From contig JANTGZ010000011.1 in NCBI GenBank assembly GCA_024762675.1, forward strand, positions 1 to 40,866: a stretch of 40,866 nucleotides of DNA, in the 5' to 3' direction. This DNA is from Thermodesulfobacteriota bacterium (GTDB taxonomy: Bacteria > Desulfobacterota > Anaeroferrophillalia > Anaeroferrophillales > Tharpellaceae). A model generated the notes under the pieces. That model had not been told where the DNA came from. It ran no database searches and worked only from the letters and a program-made list of their open reading frames with translations. The translations under genes and the position numbers were made by a program. This document shows, piece after piece, positions 1 to 7,676 of this stretch (position 1 is the stretch's first letter; each line of letters starts with the position of its first letter).

Positions 1-332
1 GTTTTTCGATCCGTCTTAAGGTAGGAGTGGTTCTAACTTAATTAAATTATAATCGGCTAAATGTAAATGTCAATATTATGCCCATAACATCTACCAGCAA
101 AACAAATATAAATCAAATAATTTGAGAATTGTTACCATTCAGCGTCAATTAATTACTTGTTTCAATGCCGAATAATTTGCGTTATAATAGATTGATACTT
201 GGGGTGCTTCTGGTCTCGGGGAGAAGTATGTTTTTTAAAAAATACAGATTAACTCGATCCTGAAACATATAGCTCAGTTGTGATTAAAAGAGATATTATC
301 TTGTAAACATATTCAGACTTTAGGAGGGTTCA
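1..332. other. Upstream non-coding region of the cupin operon
   Basis: This AT-rich stretch has no convincing gene. A TATAAT hexamer at 183-188 is a good -10 candidate, but the only -35-like sequence upstream (TTGTTT at 157-162) is 20 bases away, so the promoter call is weak. Downstream, ATACTT (196-201) can pair with AAGTAT (224-229), and the inner CTTCT can pair with AGAAG; the two pairings share bases. A T-rich run follows, so the leader may fold into an attenuator-like hairpin. I recognise no known riboswitch. Confidence 0.4.
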
Positions 333-677
333 ATGGAAGTTGATCGGTCGCTAGAAAAAATCTCCTGGATGCCCCACTCGATTGCATCCGGGGTCAGGAT
401 CAAACCGCTAATCTCCCAGAAAGAGCACTGTCTGGATGTTACATGTATGTTGGTTGAAATTCCGGCAGGAAAAGAGATTCCTGAGCACATCCATGAAAAT
501 CAGGATGATATCCTATACCCTTTAGAGGGAAAAGGCACGATGTGGGTAGATGGGAGAGGAGAGTTTTTACTTCAACCGGGTGAGATAGTGCGAGTTCCAA
601 AAGGAGTAAAGCACAAGATAACAGAGGTTACGGAATATCTTTTAATTTATGATGTGTTCAGTCCGGCTCTTTTTTAA
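333..677 (+). CDS. Small cupin-domain protein
   Basis: This is a 114-residue single-domain cupin. The first cupin motif is visible as H52-x-H54 with a nearby acid (D58) and the second as H94 in a PGEIVRVPKGVKH context, so three or four metal ligands are present. Such small cupins can be metal-dependent enzymes (dioxygenases, isomerases, lyases) or sensors, and the sequence does not say which. The start is fixed by an AGGAGG ribosome site a few bases upstream. The stop codon overlaps the start of the next gene by one base (TAATG), which indicates translational coupling with the asparagine-synthase-like gene. There is no signal peptide, so it is cytoplasmic. The family is certain, the substrate is unknown; the context suggests a role in making or modifying a small molecule. 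Confidence 0.85.
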   Translation: MEVDRSLEKISWMPHSIASGVRIKPLISQKEHCLDVTCMLVEIPAGKEIPEHIHENQDDILYPLEGKGTMWVDGRGEFLLQPGEIVRVPKGVKHKITEVTEYLLIYDVFSPALF

Positions 678-2581
678 TGTGCGGCATACACGGTATAATT
701 TCAGCCCGTATGGATGCGGGTGAAATTGGGCATAAATTGTCTCTGATGGGTTCGTGTCAGGCCCACCGCGGGCCTGATGATGAGCGCTGTGAGGTTTATG
801 AGTGCGGTCGGCGAAGGGTCGGTTTCGGCTTTGTCAGACTAGCGATTCTTGATCTTGAAACCGGCATGCAGCCGGTACGTTCTGTGATTGATCAGGCGGC
901 TCTGATATGTAATGGGCAACTCTATAATTACCTTGAACTTAAGGAAGGTTTTGATGATGTTGAGTGGTTGACAAAAGGTGATGCCGAGGTCGCTTTGCAG
1001 ATGTTGCGGCGCTTTGGTCCTGCGGCTGCACTGCAAGCTTTTAATGGTATGTATGCCGGGGCTTTTTTTGATCCCGGTAGACGGCAAGTAATTCTCTTTC
1101 GGGATCGTTTCGGAATCAAACCGCTCTACTATCGGGAACTTGACGGCGACCTTATGTTCGCTTCCGAAATCAAACCCATGTTGCAGGTCGGAGGTGATGC
1201 CGGAATCAGAAAAGAGGCCTTTCCAGCGCTGTTTACTTATCGTTATTTGCCTGGCGAAGAGACTGTTTTTGCCGGTATCAAGCGTTTGCCACCGGGCTCT
1301 TTTCTGCTCTATGATCTTAATACCGGAACCTTTAAAATAGAATCATACTGGCAGAATAGCTTTCTCCCTGAGGTTGAAAACAGTGAAAAAATCTCTCTGG
1401 CTGATGCCGAAGAGAGGCTTTATGAACTCTTTTGCGATGCCGTGCGCTTGCGTTTGCGCTCTGATGTTGAGGTCGGCAGTTTTTTAAGTGGTGGTATCGA
1501 TTCCTGTGCCGTTGCAGCGGCCGCCGCCGAGAAACAACCGGAACTCTCTCTCTTTACGATCGCCTTTAATGACCCGGCTTACAATGAGTTGCCGGATGTG
1601 CAGAATTTTCTGGCGGCAGCCGGTACTCGTTTTAGAAAAGCGAAGCATCATGTCGCTTTTTGTCAGAATAGTATGTTGGCGGAACTTCCTGGGCTGGTAC
1701 GGGCTCTCGAGGAGCCGATTTTTCTTGGGGCGGTGCTGCCCACCGATCAGGTCTGTCGGATAGCGAGTCAAAGGGTAAAAACCGTGCTCACCGGTGAGGG
1801 CGCTGATGAGATCTTTGCCGGATACCGAAAATTCCTGATCGAAATGGCAGCTCTTGAATACGTCCGGTCAGATCGTACAGGCCGCAAAGAGCTTGAGCGC
1901 AGTTATCCAGAACTGCAAAATTATGTCGAAAAGCGGGCCGCAGACCCCCTGCAGCGCTATATCCAGAGCGAAGCTCTTTTCACAGAGCTTGAGTTGTCGC
2001 GCCTTCTGGGGTATAAAGATATCACGGTGCCCGATCTTCGAAAACTTAAGGCGGCACCGCAGCTTGATGGTCGAGAACATCCCTTGAATGCGGCTCTGGC
2101 AGTGGAGAGTCGCTGTCGACTCCCCGATTACGTTATTTTAAGGCTTGATAAACTGTCGATGCGTCACTCACTGGAGACGCGAACCCCGTTTTTAGACTAT
2201 CGCCTGGCCGAGTTTGCCGCCCGTTTGCCGGTTGAATATAAAATCGACCTCTCTAAAGGTAGGGAGAAGTATATCTGTCGGCGGACATTTTCCCGTTATA
2301 AACTGTTGGACGAACGCAGTGTCTGGCGTCGCAAACAGCCCTTTACGAGTCCGTTGGCGGCCTGGCTTGGTGACCGAAAGGTCTGGCCGGAGGTTGTCAG
2401 TGAGGCTCTCTCCGGCAATATGATCAAACGACATGGGGTGCTTGATTCGAAGATGGTTAAAGAGTTGATGGCGCAGGTTACAACCGCTGGAGTTGGGCCG
2501 GCCACCCTGGTTTCGGGTGCCGATCGTCTCTTTGCGGTTTTGGTCTTTACATTGTGGTATGAGGAGTTTTGTTGTGGTTGA
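677..2581 (+). CDS. Asparagine synthase (glutamine-hydrolysing) family protein
   Basis: This is a 634-residue class II amidotransferase/AsnB-type protein. After Met removal Cys2 (MCGIHGIIS) would be the glutaminase nucleophile; the RGPDD and FNGMYA/FRDRFGIKPLYY segments are typical of the N-terminal glutaminase domain (about 1-190). The synthetase domain carries the PP-loop SGGIDS at 271-276 and the later GEGADEIFAGY motif, so both active sites look intact. Known members adenylate a carboxylate and transfer ammonia to make an amide: asparagine, or amides on sugars, peptides and natural products. It shares one base with the upstream cupin and overlaps the downstream amidoligase by eight bases. 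That context suggests a specialised substrate rather than housekeeping asparagine synthesis, but asparagine cannot be excluded. Confidence 0.9.
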   Translation: MCGIHGIISARMDAGEIGHKLSLMGSCQAHRGPDDERCEVYECGRRRVGFGFVRLAILDLETGMQPVRSVIDQAALICNGQLYNYLELKEGFDDVEWLTKGDAEVALQMLRRFGPAAALQAFNGMYAGAFFDPGRRQVILFRDRFGIKPLYYRELDGDLMFASEIKPMLQVGGDAGIRKEAFPALFTYRYLPGEETVFAGIKRLPPGSFLLYDLNTGTFKIESYWQNSFLPEVENSEKISLADAEERLYELFCDAVRLRLRSDVEVGSFLSGGIDSCAVAAAAAEKQPELSLFTIAFNDPAYNELPDVQNFLAAAGTRFRKAKHHVAFCQNSMLAELPGLVRALEEPIFLGAVLPTDQVCRIASQRVKTVLTGEGADEIFAGYRKFLIEMAALEYVRSDRTGRKELERSYPELQNYVEKRAADPLQRYIQSEALFTELELSRLLGYKDITVPDLRKLKAAPQLDGREHPLNAALAVESRCRLPDYVILRLDKLSMRHSLETRTPFLDYRLAEFAARLPVEYKIDLSKGREKYICRRTFSRYKLLDERSVWRRKQPFTSPLAAWLGDRKVWPEVVSEALSGNMIKRHGVLDSKMVKELMAQVTTAGVGPATLVSGADRLFAVLVFTLWYEEFCCG

Positions 2582-3509
2582 AAGTTATCATCCAGCGATG
2601 CTTGATCTTGAAAAAGTGTATACCAAAAAGCTTTTTGAGCGTCTTTCACGGGTCCTGGTTCCAGGACCTTTAACCTATGGTTTCGAATATGAGTTTCTGC
2701 CGTCCGCAAAGATGAATTCAGAGAAAGTTGCAGAGCTTATAGCAGCTCTGCCGCAACTGGGGTTTAAGCGCCAGGTCGACGGCACTTTCAAGTCCCTTGA
2801 CGGGCTTGATGTTACTTTTGAACCTGGTGGTCAGTTGGAGTACGGTTCGCCTCCTCTGTTTGGTGCAGATGAGGAGGGTTTTGTCAATCTTTTGGATCAT
2901 ATCGCAGTGACCAACAGAACCATAGAGGAGCTTTACGGGGTCAAGTATCTGGCTCTCGATTATCGTTCGGGCAGGGCTTCGGCACCGCTCTGTATTGACG
3001 GTCAACGATATAAGGATATGCACTCGATGTTTACCGATAACGGCGGGCGTGGTCGTGAGATGATGAAGGGCACAGCTTCGATTCAGCTTCATGTCAGGAT
3101 CCGATCCTTAAGCGAAATAGTGCCGCTTTTCCTGCTTTTTGAGAAACTTTCAAAAGATCCCGATTTTGCCATGTCGGCTTCGCGTCGGGCGATCTGGGAT
3201 GATACCGAGCCCAGCCGCTGTAAGCTACCGAAGATCGGAAATCTGGAGAATGAAAAAGTGTTGCTGGCCAACCTGGTCAGGCATGCTCTGGGGGCTCTGG
3301 ATTTGAGTCAACGTATTCCTTTCGCAGACCTAAAAGAGAAGTCGTTTGCTGAGTTCCTGGTTCATCTTACAACTATTTTTACGGATGTGCGTCTCAATTT
3401 GAAGGGGCCGACTTTTGAATTGCGAACTATGGACAGCTTGCCGGCTAAAGATTTTATAAAGCGCTGGCGGCGTTTTGTTATTGAGGTAGAAAAAACACTT
3501 TTAAATTAA
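2574..3509 (+). CDS. Short glutamate-cysteine-ligase (GCS2)-like amidoligase
   Basis: About 311 residues from a GTG start, chosen because GAGGAG sits seven bases upstream of it; longer reading would run into the upstream gene, and ATG at 2559 is an alternative. Visible motifs fit the glutamine-synthetase-fold glutamate-cysteine ligases of the EgtA/plant type: GFEYEF (metal-binding Glu38 and Glu40), EPGGQLE at 83-89, RYKDM at 145-149, a K-G-T-A-S-I-Q strand, and a C-terminal FELRTMDS segment. Known relatives make gamma-glutamyl amide bonds using ATP. The protein is clearly shorter than the usual roughly 370-500 residues. No glutathione synthetase gene follows. The partners (AsnB-type enzyme, cupin, glutaredoxin) suggest a gamma-glutamyl or thiol product. 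The family assignment is good, the substrate unknown. Confidence 0.75.
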   Translation: MVESYHPAMLDLEKVYTKKLFERLSRVLVPGPLTYGFEYEFLPSAKMNSEKVAELIAALPQLGFKRQVDGTFKSLDGLDVTFEPGGQLEYGSPPLFGADEEGFVNLLDHIAVTNRTIEELYGVKYLALDYRSGRASAPLCIDGQRYKDMHSMFTDNGGRGREMMKGTASIQLHVRIRSLSEIVPLFLLFEKLSKDPDFAMSASRRAIWDDTEPSRCKLPKIGNLENEKVLLANLVRHALGALDLSQRIPFADLKEKSFAEFLVHLTTIFTDVRLNLKGPTFELRTMDSLPAKDFIKRWRRFVIEVEKTLLN

Positions 3510-3526
3510 TCTGTAAGGAGGATGAA

Positions 3527-3781
3527 ATGGAGGAAATTATAATCTATAGTACTCAGGTGTGCCCGTATTGTATTAAGGCCAAGCAGTTGTTTTCAGCCAA
3601 AGGGGCGACCTTTAAGGAGATCGATATCAGTCGTGATCCGGCTCTGGTTGAAGAGGCCCAGACTCGTAGTGGCGGGCGTAAAACAGTGCCTCAGATTTTT
3701 ATCGGCGATCTTCATGTCGGCGGCTGTGATGAGCTCTACGCTCTTGATGCCGCCGGAAAGCTTGATGCCTTGCTGAAGTAG
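3527..3781 (+). CDS. grxC: Glutaredoxin (GrxC type)
   Basis: An 84-residue monodomain glutaredoxin. The dithiol active site C12-P-Y-C15 is followed by the family's TVPQIFIG cis-proline strand and the GG(C)DEL motif near the C-terminus, which bind glutathione in known members. It would reduce disulfides or glutathione mixed disulfides in the cytoplasm. A strong AAGGAGG site precedes the ATG and the gap to the amidoligase gene is only 17 bases, so it is the last gene of the four-gene unit. Being co-transcribed with a glutamate-cysteine-ligase-like enzyme suggests it may act with the thiol that the unit makes. The identification is secure; the gene symbol follows the short GrxC-like length. Confidence 0.93.
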   Translation: MEEIIIYSTQVCPYCIKAKQLFSAKGATFKEIDISRDPALVEEAQTRSGGRKTVPQIFIGDLHVGGCDELYALDAAGKLDALLK

Positions 3782-3805
3782 TCGGAAACCTTTAAAATTT
3801 TAGGT

Positions 3806-5599
3806 TTATGTCGATTTTGAGTAGAGGGGCGGAAGCCCCTCTTTTTTTTTGCGTGAGGGCTGAGCCGGAGCTTTTTTCTGAAGATTTTTTGAGATTGCTT
3901 GCCAGAAATGACTGCCTTCCCAGGTTTGCTCGTCCGGGCTGTAGAGGGTCTCTTCCAGGTTTGCAAAGATGTTGCTCAGTTCAGGGTTTTCCAGTTTGGT
4001 GGCAACGGTTTTGAGATTTTGCGGCGGGTTTTGCGGCCAATTGGCAGCGGCCCAGCCGAGGATGGCCTGGTGCGCAGCTCGGGGATTATTTTCAAGGCAG
4101 GCTTTTTTAATGGTTTCACGACTGACGGTCTGTTTTTTCTCCGCTTGTAGATCTCTCTCTTTAACTCCTGTAGCCTGTCGGCGCACAGTTTGACGCCAGC
4201 ATAGAACGGTTATCAGCCAGGCGAGCAGAAGTATGCTACTGATAGCTTGCCAGAGTTGGATGGAGCCGCTTGAGGTCAGATTTTCCAAAGGTAGAGTCGG
4301 TTTTTCTTTACTTACTGAGTCCGTTTTCGATAGTTTTTTTGGGGTCGTTGAGTCACTGATTTGAGGTTTAGCTTCCGATATTTTGCCGTCGGCTTTTATA
4401 ACCTTGACATCTCGTGCCGGAAGCACGGCTTTTTGTTGTCTATTGTTGACTATGTCCCACCATTCGACGGTGACTTCCGGCAGGGTGAAAATGCCCTCTT
4501 GTGAAGGGATAAACGCCATTGCCTGGCGTTTGACGGCATGCAGTAGCGTACCGTCGATCTCGGTTTGATGTTCGGCTTGATCAAGATATATTTTACTGCC
4601 GTCCGGGGCTTTAATCTTTATTTCCGGTAGTTGTTCAGCGGTTAGGCCTAAGGCTTCGATCTGGATAGTTCGGGTCAGGGGTTCACCGACCTTGATCTCT
4701 TTTTCCCCCTCCAGATTTTCCATGATCGCCATTTTTCGGGCTGGCAGCCAGACTTTGCCTTTGAATTCATCAGGTATTTGAGTCAGGGCTATCTTAAGTT
4801 CCTGGCTGCGGGCCCTAAGGCGTTGGCCGCGACCGGAAAAGCGATCAAAGAAAGGATCGGCCGGAAAACGACGGTTGCCGCCGCCTATACTGATCGCTTG
4901 AAAAAGCAATGGCGGAATTGTTATTTCATTACCCTCTTCAGCTATAATCGCATATTTTCGTTCAATTACCTGGTAGGTAGTACTGTTTTTACGACTCTGG
5001 TAGCGCCGATCGTCACCGAGTTTAATGATGTTGGCATGCTCTACAGACGGCTCTTCGAGTGAAGCCTCAGAAAGTCGTAATTGACCCTTGATAAAGAGTT
5101 TCACAGCTATTGTGATCTGGGCCTGGAGGTAAGCCGGTGTATCCATTTCAGGAATAACTTCAATAAAGACGTCGGGAAGGGTTTTGGATGTACCTGGTGC
5201 AAGTGGAGTTGGAGTAGTGACAGTTATGGTCAGGGCAGCGGTTTTTTCACTTCCGATTAAAAAGGGCGGAATCGTGAAGCTTCCGGTTTGTTTAGGCTCC
5301 AGTTCAATCGTCCAGGTTTTGGTGGCTTTGGTCGAGCCATTAATGATTTGAAAGTTACTGCTGGTTGAGCTGTTGACAACAGAGAAATCTTTTTCAAGCC
5401 CGCTGGTGTCAAGATTTGCAATACTATTTAGGGCGCCATCGGCCTCGACAGTGAGATTGACGGTTTCATCAATGGTGATTGTTTGCCGGTCGAGTTGGGC
5501 TCTAACCGCAGCTTCACTGGTAAGCGGCAGAAGGCTGCAAAAAACTATTGCGATAAAGGCAATAAAGAGTGTTTTGGGGATTTCGGGTCGTTGTTTCAT
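3806..5599 (-). CDS. batD: BatD-like aerotolerance/oxygen-tolerance protein
   Basis: From the ATG at 5599 this is 597 residues. I chose it because the next residues (KQRPEIPKTLFIAFIAIVF) form a normal signal peptide, while the frame upstream only reads through an inverted repeat. The exported part is beta-rich and contains the RAQLDRQTITIDE start typical of BatD; a transmembrane segment (about QAISSILLLAWLITVL) precedes a cytoplasmic tail. In the family BatD is a membrane-anchored partner of the von Willebrand BatA/BatB proteins. It is the last gene of the operon, about 200 bases after batB/C. Its C-terminal RKKKEGLPPLYSKST is encoded by the antisense of the glutaredoxin terminator, so its very end may be constrained by that hairpin. 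Confidence 0.85.
   Translation of the reverse strand: MKQRPEIPKTLFIAFIAIVFCSLLPLTSEAAVRAQLDRQTITIDETVNLTVEADGALNSIANLDTSGLEKDFSVVNSSTSSNFQIINGSTKATKTWTIELEPKQTGSFTIPPFLIGSEKTAALTITVTTPTPLAPGTSKTLPDVFIEVIPEMDTPAYLQAQITIAVKLFIKGQLRLSEASLEEPSVEHANIIKLGDDRRYQSRKNSTTYQVIERKYAIIAEEGNEITIPPLLFQAISIGGGNRRFPADPFFDRFSGRGQRLRARSQELKIALTQIPDEFKGKVWLPARKMAIMENLEGEKEIKVGEPLTRTIQIEALGLTAEQLPEIKIKAPDGSKIYLDQAEHQTEIDGTLLHAVKRQAMAFIPSQEGIFTLPEVTVEWWDIVNNRQQKAVLPARDVKVIKADGKISEAKPQISDSTTPKKLSKTDSVSKEKPTLPLENLTSSGSIQLWQAISSILLLAWLITVLCWRQTVRRQATGVKERDLQAEKKQTVSRETIKKACLENNPRAAHQAILGWAAANWPQNPPQNLKTVATKLENPELSNIFANLEETLYSPDEQTWEGSHFWQAISKNLQKKAPAQPSRKKKEGLPPLYSKST
3823..3851 (+). terminator. Rho-independent terminator of the cupin-to-glutaredoxin unit
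   Basis: AGAGGGGC and GCCCCTCT form a perfect eight-base stem around a GGAA loop, and a run of about ten T follows on the plus strand. The hairpin lies inside the final codons of the convergent batD gene. A second, AT-rich hairpin (AAACCT/AGGTTT) at 3786-3807 overlaps the batD stop. Confidence 0.9.
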
Positions 5600-5630
5600 T
5601 GTTATACCATAATATGTTTGCATTGTGGTT

Positions 5631-5694
5631 TTTCTCTGCGTCTTTGCGGGAGATAAAAAGCGTTTCCCCGCAGAGACGCAAAGACGCAGAGAAA
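5631..5694. repeat. Foldback repeat with perfect 18-base arms
   Basis: The arm TTTCTCTGCGTCTTTGCG (5631-5648) recurs as its exact reverse complement at 5677-5694, with a 28-base spacer that itself contains another GCAGAGACGC copy of the same motif. The element fills the gap between batB/C and batD. The CTCTGCGTCTTTGCG word is, from memory, a widespread intergenic repeat in environmental bacteria; what moves it is not known to me. Confidence 0.85.
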
Positions 5695-5801
5695 GGCAAA
5701 ATAAAATCAAACCCTAAAATAACGCGAATAAAGCTGTAAAATCAGACCGTTATAACAAGTCAGAAAGTTGTGTTCAGAATGTTACGATAGACTGATTATG
5801 T

Positions 5802-7676
5802 CTACCAATCCTTATGTCCCTGAGAGCGGTTTTGCCGGTCGCGGTATTGGTAGAGGAACTTTTTTTGCAAAAGTCCCTGTGGATCATCCGGAACCCGGCG
5901 GAGCCACTGTTCTAAAGCCTGTTGCCTGGCATCCATCGGTTTTTCGTCACTCTCTTCTCCGGCAGCTACAGCATCCTGCTGCTTTTTCTCTTCCTTTTCT
6001 GCGCCTTTTGTTTCAGCCTTTTCAGGTGAATCTTCAGGCTTGCCGGCTTCCTCATGAGTTTTTTCCGGTTCTTGTTGCTCTTGATTTTGGCTCTGACTAT
6101 CCTGTTTCTGACTCTCCGGGCTTTGTTCATTTTGCGAACTCTGCTGCTTGTCGTTCTGATCTTGTTGTGTGGAGGAGTCCTGTGATTGTTCTGACTTTTG
6201 TTGATCTTTAGGGTTTTGTTCCGATTTCTGGTTTTTCTGATCCTCTTTATCCTGATTCTCTTTTTCAGAATCTTCGTTTTGTGACTCTTTCTGCTGTTGT
6301 TGTTCCTGTTGCTGTAGAAGTTTTTCGACCAGTTCGCGATTGAAACGGGCATCTTCCAGGTCCGGGTCGATTTGCAGAGCCTGGTCATAGGCCGCGATCG
6401 CTTTCTCCAGTTCCCCCGAATGAGCCAGAGCGTTACCACGGTTATAGAGGGCTTGGCTGGAGGATAGAGATTTAAGGGCAGTTGCCGCCTCCTTGAAGTT
6501 GCCGGCGCGGTATTGGGCCGCGGCCTGCCATTCGGGATCTTTGGTCAATTGGGCGGCCTTATCAAACTCTTCGTTGGCGAAGGCTTTTGCAGCCTGTTGG
6601 GTCGGGCGTTGCCAGAGATTTTGCCAGAGCTTATCAAAAGTTTGGGCGTCGGCGGTTTTGGTGTTGACACAAAGAGCTATCAGGAGAATCAGGAGCCAGC
6701 CTTTACGAAAGCTTATTGCCGCCAGTATGATTAGAGGAATCAGCAGCCAGGGGCCGCGATCAAGCCATTGATCGCCGTAAAGCTCACTTCTTTTTTTGTT
6801 TCCAGGAAAGAGGGTGCCCGGTTGGCTTAAGCGTTTGAAAGAGCTCTCAGGAGCATCGATTTCAAGATAGCTGCCGCCACCGGATTTGGCTACTTCCCGT
6901 AAATTGTCAAAGGCGGGGACCGGCACCACAATCTGGCCCTGATTATCTTTTAGATAACTGCCATCAGATAAAGGTACTGGAGCCCCCTCTTTAGTACCGA
7001 CGGCGATAACATCTATCCGATGACCAGCTCTATTAAGTTTTTTGGCTATTGCGATTGTTTGCTGGTCGGCATCGTCGGTCAGTATAATTATCTGTCCCTG
7101 GTTAATGGCTGCTCGCTGGAGCAGCTCACCGGCTTTTTCCAGACCGCGGTCGGCCCGGCTGCCCTGAACCGGGACTGTATTTGTGTCGAGGCCTGGAAGG
7201 AGATTGAGAAGGGTGGCATGGTCATCGGTCAGCGGGGTGACGATAAAACTGTCACCGGCAAAGACCAGCAGTCCCTGTTCTATACCGACTCCGGCTTTAA
7301 TCAGGTCTATGGCTTTGTAGCGGGCTCGGCTCAGGCGCGAAGGGGCGATGTCTGGAGCATTCATTGAGAGTGATAGATCAAGGACTATTACGCGGCCGTT
7401 GGCGGCGTGAAAAAGGGGTTGCGGCAAACGTTCCCAGGCGGGCCCGGCCAGGGCCAAAGCTGCGAGAGACAACATCAGCAAGAGCCCGCTGTAGATCCTT
7501 TTTTGCGCAATCTTTGCTTCACCGACCAGGAGATGTTTAAGAAGGTGGCTGTCGCAGACCTTATGCCACTGGCTTTTACCGGGTTCCCGTCTTTTCAAAC
7601 CGGCCAGTAGAAGCAGGCCTGCCGGCAGAGCCAATAGCCACCAGGGCCTTAAAAAATGGAAATCATGAAGATTCAT
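5802..7676 (-). CDS. BatB/BatC fusion: von Willebrand plus TPR membrane protein
   Basis: A 624-residue membrane protein. Two N-terminal hydrophobic segments flank a short loop; then a von Willebrand A domain carries the MIDAS motif DLSLSMN and a TDDADQ loop, followed by two more membrane helices (about LLIPLIILAAISF and LLILLIALCV). A TPR unit (YNRGNALAHSGELEKAIAAYDQALQ) comes next and then more than 100 residues of Gln/Glu/Lys/Ser repeats before a conserved end with QALEQWLRRVPDDPQGLLQ. Known BatB and BatC are often separate genes; here they are one. It overlaps batA by 14 bases. The low-complexity tail gives long false open frames on both strands. Likely a scaffold coupled to the MoxR ATPase. 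Confidence 0.88.
   Translation of the reverse strand: MNLHDFHFLRPWWLLALPAGLLLLAGLKRREPGKSQWHKVCDSHLLKHLLVGEAKIAQKRIYSGLLLMLSLAALALAGPAWERLPQPLFHAANGRVIVLDLSLSMNAPDIAPSRLSRARYKAIDLIKAGVGIEQGLLVFAGDSFIVTPLTDDHATLLNLLPGLDTNTVPVQGSRADRGLEKAGELLQRAAINQGQIIILTDDADQQTIAIAKKLNRAGHRIDVIAVGTKEGAPVPLSDGSYLKDNQGQIVVPVPAFDNLREVAKSGGGSYLEIDAPESSFKRLSQPGTLFPGNKKRSELYGDQWLDRGPWLLIPLIILAAISFRKGWLLILLIALCVNTKTADAQTFDKLWQNLWQRPTQQAAKAFANEEFDKAAQLTKDPEWQAAAQYRAGNFKEAATALKSLSSSQALYNRGNALAHSGELEKAIAAYDQALQIDPDLEDARFNRELVEKLLQQQEQQQQKESQNEDSEKENQDKEDQKNQKSEQNPKDQQKSEQSQDSSTQQDQNDKQQSSQNEQSPESQKQDSQSQNQEQQEPEKTHEEAGKPEDSPEKAETKGAEKEEKKQQDAVAAGEESDEKPMDARQQALEQWLRRVPDDPQGLLQKKFLYQYRDRQNRSQGHKDW

Noticed and set aside
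5600-5710. Longer N-terminus for BatD
   Set aside because: It would be translated from the inverted repeat and would bury the signal peptide inside the protein.
5768-6439. Long open frames on both strands across the batB/C tail
   Set aside because: They are shadows of the Gln/Glu/Lys/Ser low-complexity coding region, with biased composition and no ribosome sites.
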